64,000 bases of DNA, taken from positions 146,338,746-146,402,745 of the forward strand of contig OW121846.1 in assembly GCA_933228895.1 (NCBI GenBank), in the 5' to 3' direction. This DNA comes from Platycnemis pennipes (Eukaryota > Arthropoda > Insecta > Odonata > Platycnemididae). Positions 22,741 to 33,019 of the stretch are shown piece after piece. The notes under the pieces were generated by a model. It was given only the letters and a program-made list of their open reading frames with translations. It did not search any database and was not told where the DNA came from. The position numbers and the translations under genes are program-made. How positions within the stretch are numbered: position 1 is the first letter of the stretch; the number at the start of each line of letters is the position of its first letter.

Positions 22741-23438
22741 GCATGGTTTCCTTTGATGTGACCAACCTTTTTCCGAGCGTACCAAGATCCGAAGCTCTCA
22801 ACCTAGCGGAAATCACCCTCGCGAAAGCTAAGGCACCAGCACCTGTTATCAGTGAACCGTGTCACTTGTTAGAAACTTGTAAATCAGAGCAGCTTTTTAT
22901 TCAATGGCACATACTATCAGCAGACAGATGGCCTAGCCATGGGCTCACCTGTTTCCCTGCTTTTTGCAGACATCTACATGGACAACCTGGAAAACTTTTT
23001 TTCTCCAAGAGACACCCCCTCACAGAAAAGGTCCTTCATTGGTCGTGATACGTGGATGATGTGTTTTGTGTATGGACAGGGACAATGAGACAATTGGATA
23101 AGTTCATAACATTGTTAAATTCACAAGATAGTAATATAAAGTTCACGTGTGAAGTGGAAAAGGACGGAATGCTTAATTTCCTTGACTTATCGCTAAAAAT
23201 TGTAAATAACAAGTTTGATTTCTCCATATGTAGGAAACCATGCCACACTGACCATGTTATACATTCTCACTCAAATCACCACATAACACACAAACTAGCA
23301 GCCTTCCACTCCATGCTGTACAGACTATGCCACATTCCCATATCACACACAAATAAACATAGAGAACTCGCAACAATAAAACAGATTGCATTCAACAACG
23401 GTTATCCCACAAGGTTAATCGACACACACTACAGATGA
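22741..23438 (+). pseudogene. Penelope-like reverse transcriptase, interrupted
   Basis: Three RT motifs are readable in order on the plus strand. Motif A is VSFDVTNLFPSVPRSEAL (22743 on), with the first catalytic Asp. Motif B is TDGLAMGSPVS followed by ADIYMDN (about 22925-22985). Motif C is YVDDVFCVWTG (23048 on), with the catalytic Asp pair. Downstream, FTCEVEKDGMLNFLDLSL and the NGYP segment match the Penelope RT thumb region. A stop precedes YVDD and there are frame changes between motifs. The enzyme would reverse-transcribe element RNA at a nick made by the fused GIY-YIG domain. The finger region before motif A is replaced by the inverted segment. Confidence 0.88.
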
Positions 23439-23481
23439 AAACAAACACAATTGGCTGTTAGGTCCCTATACAACACACAGT

Positions 23482-24012
23482 GTGACAACGACATACAAAG
23501 GTGGAGACAGATACCATTCCTTGGCAAAATCCCTCCAAGTCCAGAAGCTTCTCCCCAAAAAAGAAATCAGAGCCGCTTTCTACAGTATTACCTTAAGAGA
23601 CATACTGGGGTCAACAAAGGCTAAATTTGATATTTTGAAAGAGAGCAGAGTTTATAAACTCGTCTGTGACGATTGCGGGGCCTCATACATTGGACAGACA
23701 GGGAGGACCTTTGACACGAGGATAAAAGAACACAAAGCTTGCTTCCGTAACCACAAACACACTTCCCAATTCACCAATCATTTATTACAACACAAACATA
23801 GCAGTGATTTTACACCATACATATTGCACGTTGAAAACAAGGGTCTCAAGTTGGATGGTCTCGAAGAAATAGAAATTTCAACCTGTGTAAATTCCAAATC
23901 TTGCGATGTTTTAAATGAATTATTATATCCATCCCGCTCCCCTCTTTTAAACCTCCCCTTCCCCCTGAGCTCCAACCGTTCCGCATCTGTCACTCCCCAG
24001 ACGAAACCCTAA
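23482..24012 (+). pseudogene. Penelope-like C-terminal GIY-YIG endonuclease domain
   Basis: The open frame of about 176 codons begins after RT sequence. It contains LQVQKLLPKKEIRAAFYS, then the zinc-knuckle-like LVCDDCGASYIGQTGRTF and the GIY-YIG active region FDTRIKEHKACFRN. A helix with LLQHKHSSDF follows, then EEIEISTCVNSKS and a Pro-rich tail. It is the nicking domain of the retroelement polyprotein. This stretch is open, but it is separated from the RT by a stop at about 23437, so it survives only as the tail of a broken polyprotein. Confidence 0.85.
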
Positions 24013-24301
24013 CCACCCCCGGAGCAAACACACTAACTTATATCACCACCCTCACCCAACCTGTCAATCCTCGGTCACTTTCCCTTTCCCACCCTCTCTG
24101 CGACTCCATTCCTCCCCCACCCCGACTTCCACCAGACCTGACCTCCGCCACCCCTGAAAACACCCTCACCACGCTCACCCGACCAGCCAATCCGTGGTCA
24201 CTTCCTCTCTCCCCCACCCGCACTCCGACCCCATTCCTCCTCCCCCCCCCCCCCACCACCAACTTTCACCATAGATAAGGCTGATGCAGTGTTTGTATAC
24301 C

Positions 24302-24338
24302 CACCTGATGATGCTGCGCCGCAGCGAAACCATGGTCG
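24302..24338 (+). ncRNA. Hammerhead-ribozyme-like motif in Penelope 3' repeat
   Basis: Plus strand: CAC (stem I), CTGATGA core at 24305-24311, one extra T, a perfect five-pair stem II (GCTGC gcc GCAGC), GAAA, a palindromic stem III (ACCATGGT), the GTC-type cleavage site, then GTG closing stem I. All conserved core bases are present. It is the best-preserved of the hammerhead-like motifs in the window. The same unpaired base before stem II occurs as in the 21853 copy. It lies just downstream of the C-rich region after the endonuclease. Confidence 0.6.
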
Positions 24339-24588
24339 TGTCAAAATAAAAAAGTTTTGTGGAAGTGCATCGTTAGTTTTTCTCTTCTCCATTATGGAAA
24401 AATTCCACCAAGTTACCCCGGAAACAGTTTCTTTTTTAGTGTTCTTCTCATCGCATATTTCACTCTATCACCTCTTCAACAGAAGGTACATGTACAATAT
24501 AATTTATTCAGTGTTCATTTGATTTATCTAATTCATAATTATTTACTTAAATTGATAAATATATAATAATTATTTTAGGATACCGAAA

Positions 24589-26837
24589 GTTTTATGAACA
24601 GATGAAGAGTTAGTGGCCGAGTTGACTAGGCAGGAAGACGAAGATTCTTGAATTGGAGAAGAAACAGAGGATGAAGAAGATCACATTGAAGTCAGCAGTC
24701 ATGACTCAGATTCTGATCTTCAAGCTTCCTCCACAGATGAGGAACCAATGGAATGGAAAATGGAGGAGATTTTTATACAAGTAAGGACAGAAGAACTAAA
24801 TGGTGCAAGAAACCTGTCAGCAAGTTAGGCAGGTCAAAGCATAACAATATCATTACCAACCTACCTGGTGTACGTGGTGTCGCTAAAACAACTAAAGCCA
24901 TAAAAGACTTGTTTAGCGTTTTTTTATCATCAAATGATAGAAATGTTAGTGCATTGCACCAATTTGTACATTTCATGAATACGGGAAAGTTTTAGTAAGG
25001 GCCGTGAAGCACAAATTGTTGATAAATTAGAAATGAAAGCCTTTCTTGGGCTTTTATTGATGGGTGGAGTGCATCGAACTGCTCACTTACACTTTGAAGA
25101 ACTATGGGGGATAGATGGGCCATCAATATTTTCAATAGCAATGTCTTATGAAAGATTTTTGTTCTTGCTTCGATGGATATGTTTTTATGACTTGAACAGT
25201 AGGAGCGAAAGAAAGGCTTTAGACAAACTGGCTGCTGTTCAAGAAATCTGAATTTTCTCCGAGAAAAATACTCTCTGGCATATACTCTGGTTGAGTACAC
25301 TACCATTGATGAGCAACTCATTTCGTTTTTGGGGCCATTGTTCATTTTGTCTGTACTTGCCTAAAAACCCCAAAAAATACCGCATAAAGGTATTTGCTCT
25401 TGTTGATGCAAGAACCTTTTACCTCGTCAACTTTGAAGTAAAAGCTGGGACTTAACACGAAGGCCCATACAAGCTGTCGAACAAACCACAGGACATTGTC
25501 GAACAGCTAATTGCTCCTATTGAAGGGGTCTTGTAGGACCATAACCACTTATAACTGGTATACCAGCATACCTTTGGCGAAGTCATAGTTAGAAAGCAAA
25601 CTGACATTAGTGGGAACAATTTGAAAAAATAAAGCTGAAATAGGTACCTACCAGATGAATTTTTGCCCAATAAAAAATGAGAAGTCAATTCATCACTTTT
25701 TGGGTTTACTAAAGATATTAGCATGGTTTCATATGTTCCTGCTAAGTCAAAATGAGTTGTAGTTATTTCTATCATGCACCACGAGGATAAGATTGATATT
25801 GAGACAGGGTCCAAAATGAAACTGGAAATCATAAGCTTCTACAACCATACAAAAGGCAGAGTGGACACATGTGACTAGAGATGGGCAACTTGGTAAATGA
25901 CCGCGGTAATTTTCGTAAATTACCGTGGTATTTTTTGTAAATTACCAACACCCCTGAAAATTACCGTAATAAACGGTACTTTTCAGAAAAGTTCTTTTTC
26001 AGAAAATTTCTTCCTCACAAAAAAACCATTGGAATGGGTAATATTATAAATTAAGAAGTAAAACGATTTTGTTTACATTGTGTCCATGATTAATTCCTAT
26101 TAATTCGGAGTAAAATAACAAATGCACATTGCGCAGAGGTATGTCTTTGGAACAAATATTTCTCATAGTGTGACAAAAGAGAGGCAATTTGCGTGTAGCT
26201 GCCTACTTCATTTTATTTTTTTAATGAGTTTTAATAGATAAACGTCGTGATATGTTTGATATAAGCGTCGGCATTTATATCTCATTGCTATTTGATTTCG
26301 TTTTGAGGTCTCTGATAAGGATTTGCAGCTCAAAACTTAAAATTACCGGAAAATTACTGAAATTTACCATGGTAATTTACCTCAATTGAAAATTATGGTA
26401 ATTTACCCATCTCTACATGTGACCAACCCTGCAGCAACTACAATGGAGGACGTTGAACTACAAGGTGGCCATTAGCAGTTTTCTTTCACTTTTTAACGTG
26501 AGTGCACTAAATGCTTATGGTATTTACCAAGCCAATACAGGAGAAAAAAATCAAAAGAAGAACATTTCTGAGAAATCTTGCAAATGAACTGGTAAATGAA
26601 AATGTTATTAGAAGGGTTTATAATGAGCATTTTTTCTGCAATTTGCGGGTAAAAATAAGGATTTTTCTGTCAGAGGGGGAAATCACGAAAAGTGATGAGC
26701 CTGCATTGAAAAAGTGAAAGAGGTGTCACATTTGCCCTAGCTGTAACGATAATGAATACAAATGTGCAGTGTCTGCAGACAGTGTATTTGTAAAAATCAT
26801 TGCAAGTATGTGTACTCAATGTGAGGAAAATAGTTAA
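24589..26837 (+). pseudogene. piggyBac transposase pseudogene, catalytic Asp lost
   Basis: The plus-strand order is an acidic N-terminus (EETEDEEDHIEV, SSHDSDSDLQ), then MKAFLGLLLMGGVHRTAHLH and YERFLFLLRWICFYD (25033-25251), and TIDEQLISF with the first catalytic Asp (about 25305). The second Asp site reads TTYNWYTSIPLAKS, so Asp is replaced by Tyr. The third Asp survives in KGRVDTCD (about 25848-25875), where a hAT MITE cuts the frame. After the MITE come RWPLAVFFHF, a basic segment with RTFLRNLANELV, and a Cys-rich tail (CHICPSCND, CTQC). Numerous stops make it long inactive. Confidence 0.85.
25876..26415. mobile_element. hAT MITE, 540 bp, perfect target duplication
   Basis: The element begins TAGAGATGGGCAACTTGG and ends ttacccatctcta. 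It is flanked by catgtgac at 25868-25875 and 26416-26423, an 8-bp duplication. Subterminal sequence repeats gtaatttac/gtaaattac in both orientations. No coding. Its insertion inside the piggyBac transposase gives the order of events. Confidence 0.92.
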
Positions 26838-27206
26838 ACTATTTTTGTAAAAACAATTTGGTTATTCTACACCTGTTTTCTTCTCTATAATCAATGCTTT
26901 TAATGTTCCTGAAAATGCCTATGACATGAAAATAATAATTGTGAAATGAAAATATGATGAATGAGGACAATTCTTGCAAATTATTTCTAAAATCATGTGT
27001 TCCACTCCTGCAATTTTGGAAAAATACAATGTAAGATATCTCTGTAGTGACTGTGTCTTATTAATAAAATTCAGGTATATTTCTAATCATATGACCATTA
27101 ATTTTTAAATGTATAGACATTTTTTTCAAAGGTTTAAAATCTGGGTCATTATGACCCGACGCAAGTAGTTACGTAACCTGAGCCCACGCTACTACTTAAG
27201 GGTTAA

Positions 27207-28093
27207 ATCTTTGGGACATTTCACCTAGTTGGAAATGTTGATAACTTTTTACTGTCACTGACAATTTTATATTGAGGCATAGAGCACGCATCTCATATTT
27301 AAGGCTAGCCTGGGAAGTGTTGTGAAGAAGTTCATTCTATTTTTCGTTAGTGGAGTTAATTTGGTTGAAAATTGATTGACATTAGATTATGTGGGGAGAT
27401 GGTTCTAATGCCTCAAAACTGCTTGCTTTTAAACAATAAATTTGAAATCAAGAACATAATCAATGTTTTTAATAATAAAATTCACTCCAGTTGAGTGCTA
27501 CAAGCCCCTGTAAAATTGTTTGGCGAAGAGGAAACACATCATAAAACGTATACACAGTCTACAGACACATTGATATTATATTGATAAACATATGTCTCTA
27601 ATTTCCCTTCATGAAACAGTCATAATACTTATTATTGAAACTCATTAACCAATATAGAATATTCTCATAATATTTATACATTTCTTTTACAATTTGCCTA
27701 TAAAAATTTAATGTTCTTTATTAAGAAGTTACTATTGCTATCTTTGAAGATTTTGGGGGTAATAATTATTGAAAAAAATTGTATTCTTATTATATTTGCT
27801 CCCTCAGTACAGAAAATCAAATAATTTTTGTCACATGCCTGATTAGGTTTGAATTTAAAATGTCCTATTCTTCTTCTCTATGCTCTTTATTCAAATTATA
27901 AAATGAATCATCAGTCTAAAGTATAACATTTTTTCTATTTAGCCTGCCAGAACCATTATCTTTCACATTCAACAGTTAATATCATTACACAGCTTGTTCA
28001 TTTTAGTGTGATGTCTTGATGTTGCAATGTTTAGCCTGGAAAACATTATCTGTTACAATTTGAAATTAACCCACCTAAATGTAGTATAAATTT
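27207..28093. other. Intergenic, nothing recognised
   Basis: AT-rich sequence between the piggyBac remnant and the 3' end of the neuropeptide gene. It probably includes sequence past the transcript end. No frame or repeat was identified. Confidence 0.5.
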
Positions 28094-28099
28094 TTTATT
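28094..28099 (-). promoter_or_regulatory. Candidate poly(A) signal of the neuropeptide gene
   Basis: AATAAA on the minus strand, about 236 nt after the stop at 28335. It is the first canonical hexamer I saw downstream, so it is a plausible transcript end. Confidence 0.35.
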
Positions 28100-28334
28100 G
28101 GGAATGTGGATATGAATTACTCAGCATATGTGTGAACAGAAATTTACCAGTGTATGAAAATATGAACAAAATACTTAAAAGAGTACTAATTATTATTAAT
28201 TAGCTGTTTAGTGGTATTATTCTGTCTGAGAAAGACCTGCAAGTTTAAAGGATGCATCCATCGCTTTTTCAATGTTTAGTGGAATACATTTTTTGGCTGA
28301 TTTAGATTGTTTGGAATCCCTCATCTCATCACAG

Positions 28335-28782
28335 CTAATTTTTTAAGGGATCCCTCATTTGATCTGCCTTTCGGATTATCAGACCATACCCTCGTTTCCC
28401 CAGAAATTCAGAACCCAAATTCCTCTTCCCCAGGAATTCAGAGCCAAGGTATTTTTTTCTGAAGAGCATTGCAGTTTTTGGGTGCTTTCCTTGCTCTGGA
28501 TCCTTAAGTGCGGACCACTCCACAATCCCATTCTCGCTTTGTTGAGTCACCACATGAAAGACGTCCATCAGGAGATCACCTGCATCCTTAATGCTCTTCC
28601 CTTCGGACTCTAAAAATAAATTGAGAGACCCTTCACATGCCATCCTCTGAGGTTCTATGCAATCATGAATTCCAAATATTTCAATGCTCACCAAGCATTT
28701 TGATGTGGATTCTGGTGTCCTGTGGAGCCGCAGTCACATGCATTGAAAACACTGACAGAGCCAAGAAAGTGAAGGCTATCAT
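28335..28782 (-). CDS. EFLa: EFLamide (TRH-type) neuropeptide precursor
   Basis: A secreted prepropeptide of 121 residues in two coding exons. Exon 28782-28692 encodes the signal peptide MIAFTFLALSVFSMHVTA, with probable cleavage before APQDT. A donor G|gtgagc and an acceptor atttatttttag bound an 82-nt intron (28691-28610). Exon 28609-28335 continues in frame from ESEGKSIKDAG. Residues 81-103 read RKK-YLGSEFLG-KR-NLGSEFLG-KR: two copies of an amidation-ready peptide (C-terminal Gly before KR), giving YLGSEFLamide and NLGSEFLamide. A tail GYGLIIRKADQMRDPLKN ends at a stop. GSEFLamide peptides are the arthropod EFLamide family, orthologous to TRH. A strong acceptor (cttctcttttcag, 28805-28792) ten bases before the ATG indicates an upstream untranslated exon. 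Read from the TTG at 28694 the frame stays open through the intron, which hides the true start. Confidence 0.85.
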
Positions 28783-29750
28783 TTTAGTATCCTGAAAAGA
28801 GAAGAATTCATATTGGAGATTATCAGGGACATGTCATGAAGACTTCTCAAATACATATTTCATTGCTGTTGAAGTATTTGAAAACACATTGGTATCATCG
28901 CATGAGTATCAAAAAGAAATCAGTTCAATGATTATTTGTCCTGACATTAATTTTTTTGCACACAAATTAGCATTCAGCATTTAGGAACTCTTTCTACTGC
29001 TGCCTCTCAGAAGAACAGTACTGACTTTCTAAACCTCTGCCTTTTGGATCTTTCCCCCTTCGAATGGGGTTGACTGGTCTGGTGAGGACGAGCGCCCACT
29101 CTACTCTCATAATCTGTCATTATATTTTTAGAAATATGTTATGCCTATGAAATGTTCTATTCTCTGCATTAACAAATAAGGTGGAGAAGAGAAATCATTT
29201 TGATTAAGCCTAATGAAAGCAGATCTGTAGCACTGGGCTGAAGCAAGTGAAAAGAAGATCCTAGACAAAAGCACAAATTTCTACCAAATAATGTTTGGTC
29301 ATTGTTTCATTATCTTATGACATAATTAGGTAATTATTGTAAATCATGTTTTTCATCAGTTTACTAAAATGAAAAACAAATAATTATGTAGAAAGAAAAG
29401 TTTCTGTTTCTTCAGATTAGAATGGAATTTAAGTTAACCTAAACCTAAATGTTGTGCAAAATATTTTGTAATCCCAGTAACTAGCTTGACATGTTTCACT
29501 TACAGAGGGGAGAATTCCATTTCTTATGTATACATTTGCACTTTGCTAGTAGATCAACATAATTTTCAATTGGACACTATTTTTTTATAAAAGTAATGAA
29601 TTATCTACCAATTAAGCTGAATCTATCCGTGTGACCCAAGAAGCAAAATATACCCATTTTGAGCTTGGTGATCTCAAGATTACATTTGTTTGATTTAAAT
29701 GAACAAGGATGGAAAGAGTAGCATTTCAAGGCATCAACAATACACAATGC
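28783..29750. other. Probable 5' intron / flank of the neuropeptide gene
   Basis: The minus-strand acceptor at 28793-28792 implies that a 5' untranslated exon lies at higher coordinates. I could not identify that exon or a promoter by eye. No transposon or reading frame was recognised. Confidence 0.4.
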
Positions 29751-30110
29751 AAATATACAGTCCTAAGTCCCCCCTTAACAGACACCGCCTAAGGACAATG
29801 TTAGATCGTAGTTTTCCATGGCAGTCGTCAACCTTGACTAACAACGTGGCGCAAACCCGAAAAATGGAGAGATCCACGAAACCACCAAAAGGACAGTTGT
29901 TTCCCATCCCCAGCAGCAGGACATTGAGACTCTTATCACCTCCAAATAGCGGACACACTCAATAATGGATGAGGACAACAGGAAGAAAAATTTTTCATTC
30001 CATTAACAGACATATTCTACGAGAAATCGTGTAAAAATTTCTCTTCCCCTGAACAAAAAACCCCACTTCTTGAAGCAGATGTCTATACCATTGGAACTTT
30101 TCCATAAAAA
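29750..30110. repeat. Possible pogo-like repeat remnant
   Basis: The sequence tacagtcctaagtcccccc followed by ttaacagacaccgcc, and later tccaaatagcggacacac and attaacagacatatt, resembles ends and subterminal iterations of pogo/Tigger elements (ttaacagacacc and its relatives). No clean inverted terminus was found on the right. Overlapping open frames on both strands (29699-29965) are explained by this and were not called as genes. Confidence 0.3.
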
Positions 30111-30126
30111 AAACTTTTTCTTGCAG

Positions 30127-30156
30127 TTAGGAAGTGATCTGGTTGTTTGTGTGTAA
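30127..30156 (+). other. Possible alternative terminal exon
   Basis: A strong acceptor (aaactttttcttgcag) is followed by LGSDLVVCV and a TAA stop, all in phase 0. AATAAA occurs at about 30328. In principle it could be an alternative last exon of the gene with exon 11409, which also ends in phase 0, or the end of another gene, or chance. Weak evidence. Confidence 0.2.
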
Positions 30157-31294
30157 GTTCATGCTACTGCCTTTTTCCTTTCCTCTCTCTGCTTACTAAC
30201 TTCTACTTGTCTCTTTTCGATTCTTGTTTTGATCATGTTGATGCCTATGTATAGTTGCTCTACGAATGAAAAATGTATCATTGCACAACATTATTTGGTA
30301 ATTTCAATTTATTGTTATTTATTTAAAATAAATGTTGTTGGGTAAATTATAAAGGAGCATTTTTCTGGTTTTGAGTGATTTGTTATGCCTATATAAAATG
30401 GGAAATGAAATTATCTGGCTGAAAATAAATTTTCTCTTTTTCATTACCCAACTCCCAATGTTTTTTTTGTTAAATTACTTTTTTGTACATTGCCAATGAG
30501 AAAATATGGTTGATTTAAGGTTAATGTATACGAGAAAAAGCCCCCTTCTTGGAACTGCCCAAATGCTGTGAAAAGTGAGAAATGTACTCCTTGCGGACTG
30601 CTGACTGAAAATGCTGTGGCACCTTTCTCTAAATTTTCTGGATTATTACCTGTTTTGTTATGTTTTTTTCTTGAAATGCCGTATATAATTTTTATAAAAC
30701 TCCAACATTATATATTTTCAGCAATGATGCTTATTTGCAGCCTTATTCCATAATAGAATATGAACACTTCCATCTGAAATGTTGATCTTGATTTTTGTTA
30801 GATTACACTGCTTTTTGTATGTGATTTTATTGCCTAATCTACCTCTTACTCAAAAGGTTCTCTATGAGATGCATTTATTCCTCTGTGAGTTGAAGATTTG
30901 AATCGTGAAAATTTGGTAATCAGGCTTGAAAATACTGGGAATTTCATTTATGACTTTGGTAGACACCCTGTTAAAAGTAGAATTTATCATGATGTGCTGA
31001 ACTTAATTATTGAAAATGATTTGATATTCTTGGAGGCCTGTGCATTAAAAACTTCTCTACTTCTTTGTTTGGAAAACCCCTGAAGTATAAAATGCCTGGG
31101 CTCTAAACACAGAACATGTTGTTTTTTTTTAAGTTGTGATTTATATGATGATATTACTCATGAGTTTCCCACAGTTTCAAATGCTTTCTGTAGCTTAGCC
31201 ATGGATCTTACAAAATAGAATATGTCAGTATTTGTAATACTATCATCCAGGATACAATTCTATTTAATATTTTTATTGTCATCCATGAATGATC
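30157..31294. other. No feature recognised
   Basis: AT-rich sequence. Open frames at 30568-30753 and 30898-31083 have no motif or splice context. Confidence 0.5.
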
Positions 31295-31621
31295 AATGAG
31301 GTCATTTACCATATTTTTTATTGCCAAATCTGATAGTTTGTAAAATAAAAACACATGTATTTTTCTATTTTTTGATCCGTCAATTAGTTCTCGAGTTATA
31401 AGTGGCTAAAAATGATGTTTTTAACCCTTTCGGAAAAGTGATCGTGCCTGCGACACGTCATCCTCTTCATCCAATTACAACTGAGCCCGTCAAGTACTTA
31501 TCGCAATGGGGGACACACAGCTGACCTTGCCAATGGAAGCAGTTGCCACAGGATCTGTGTGAGCAGATCTTCTGACCCTCACTGCTCTACTCCCTTCCCT
31601 TTCCCTAAAAACAGTCAAGAT

Positions 31622-33019
31622 CCCCAAGCAGCATCATATGGCAGTTATACGTCGGCCCAATGTCATTTTGACGTCACCAATGTCGTTTTAACATCGGCTG
31701 ATAATGCCAATATAAAAATGACACCTTTCTCCGATGTAAAATTGATATTGTCGATCGTATCTTAAAGTGATATCTAATAGATATCGTTTTCCGATGCAAA
31801 AGTGATGTCAGCTGAGCTGACCAATAAAGGGCATAAAAATGATCATATTTTTCTGGTCGCTGGATTTTATAATTTTGACTATTCAAATTTTTTCTTCCGA
31901 CATCAGAGAGAAGAATTAATCAAATATTCATGATTGGTCAGAACATCAGAAACCATTTGGAGTCCTACATATAAAATAAGAAATATTCTTATTTAAGGAT
32001 TCGATAACACAGAAAGGAAAAACACGAGCCTGTGTTATCATGTTTCACTTCCACTCCATATCGCCTGAATCTTCAGGATTAGTAAGGATTCAATGTTTGC
32101 TTACAAATTGCCATTCACGCGCCAGGCTTGGAATATCCTACATTTACTACCAAGCGTGGCTTTAGTGCTGGATGGGGTTCACCATTGGTCGTGGCTTCCC
32201 AGAAGCCCTTTCTCCCTTGCATTGCTGTCCTTGATGGACCCCGAGGGCTCAACATCTAGTACCTTGAACCTCGGTCAAAATTGCCATGCCAATTAGGGAT
32301 TCTGGGGGGCGTAGTGGTCTGCGCAGTGGCCTGGAAAGCCCAAGTTCCGTGGTTCAATTCCTGGTGAATTTTTTTGCTTGGCAATTTATGTGAACTGGAT
32401 ATGTAATATGAACTGTGAATATTGGATTATAACTCCAATAACGTCAACAGAAAACGACTTTGAAATATTTTATTACAATGATAATGCTTAAAGTTACGCA
32501 TCTTTCAATAAGGGAAATTGGGTCAGGAGTAAATCAGATATCTCATTACTATCATAAATGCTTAAAATTACCCATTTCCTAACAAGGAGAGTTGGGTTAG
32601 GGGTAAAGTGCATGGTTCACAATATGAACATTCTTAGATCGAAACTACCTTTTTCTTTTTCCATCGCAGTTTTACTGTACGACGATTATAAATTTGTTTA
32701 CCATGTTTATCCAGGATACATTTTAACTATCTTACTTATTAAATCATCCCAATATCATGTTAATGAAAAATCAGTCCATGGTAATATCTAACATACGTCG
32801 GCCCAACGTCATTTTTATGCCACTGTATAGTAGTGACATATGTCTTTTTATCATCAAATTAATATCGGCCCAATATCATCAGCAAATGTCATTTTTATAA
32901 TGGCAAATGTTATCACTCTTGACATTTGCCGATATCGGTAGCCAATATCGGATTGACCAATAAGTGATATGTGACGGTGTAAAAATTATATTGGGCCGAT
33001 ATCATGATGCTGCTTGGGG
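31622..33019. mobile_element. 1.4-kb inverted-repeat DNA element inserted in MITE Y
   Basis: The left end CCCCAAGCAGCATCATATGG and the right end atatcatgatgctgcttgggg are inverted repeats of about 16 bases. Subterminal motifs of the type atcggcccaatgtcatttt recur in both orientations at 31648, 32799, 32866 and 32993. No transposase is present; the interior holds a tRNA-like SINE head at 32286-32352. It interrupts MITE Y between cagtcaaga and tgggagg. A clear target duplication was not identified, so the superfamily is uncertain. Confidence 0.7.
32286..32352 (+). repeat. tRNA-derived SINE head
   Basis: It has an A-box-like gtagtggtctgcgcagtgg and a B box ggttcaattcc spaced as in a tRNA gene. 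No acceptor stem can be formed, so it is a tRNA-derived SINE or pseudogene and not a functional tRNA. Confidence 0.4.

Larger units (their letters stand above)
22269..24390 (+). mobile_element. Penelope-like element (RT + GIY-YIG) with inverted 5' copy of its own endonuclease end
   Basis: On the plus strand: RT fragments (22741-23438), then the GIY-YIG endonuclease (23482-24012), then a C-rich 3' region and a hammerhead-like motif at 24302-24338. The stretch 22271-22736 is the reverse complement of 23536-24003, nearly identical. The element therefore begins with a 466-bp inverted copy of its own endonuclease/3' segment. Partial inverted or tandem copies joined at the 5' end are typical of Penelope-like integration. 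RT stops and frameshifts make it inactive. Confidence 0.88.
24580..27206 (+). mobile_element. piggyBac-family element 2, decayed, left end missing
   Basis: A plus-strand transposase remnant runs from about 24589 to 26837. The right end is ...actacttaagggTTAA at 27203-27206, preceded by the palindrome gggtcattatgaccc (about 27145-27159), as in piggyBac termini. No matching left terminus or TTAA was found, and the left part probably abuts the Penelope element. A hAT MITE (25876-26415) is inserted in the transposase. This lineage differs from the element at 6515-9090. Confidence 0.8.

Noticed and set aside
24038..24392. Gly/Arg-rich minus-strand open frames
   Set aside because: They are the reverse of the C-rich 3' region of the Penelope element; low-complexity artefact.
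28335..28694. Single-exon reading of the neuropeptide frame starting at 28694
   Set aside because: The start would be TTG, there is no signal peptide, and the first 28 codons lie in the probable intron; the two-exon model gives a proper precursor.
29699..29965. 88-codon plus-strand frame and 74-codon minus-strand frame
   Set aside because: They overlap each other in sequence that resembles pogo-type subterminal repeats; no motif.
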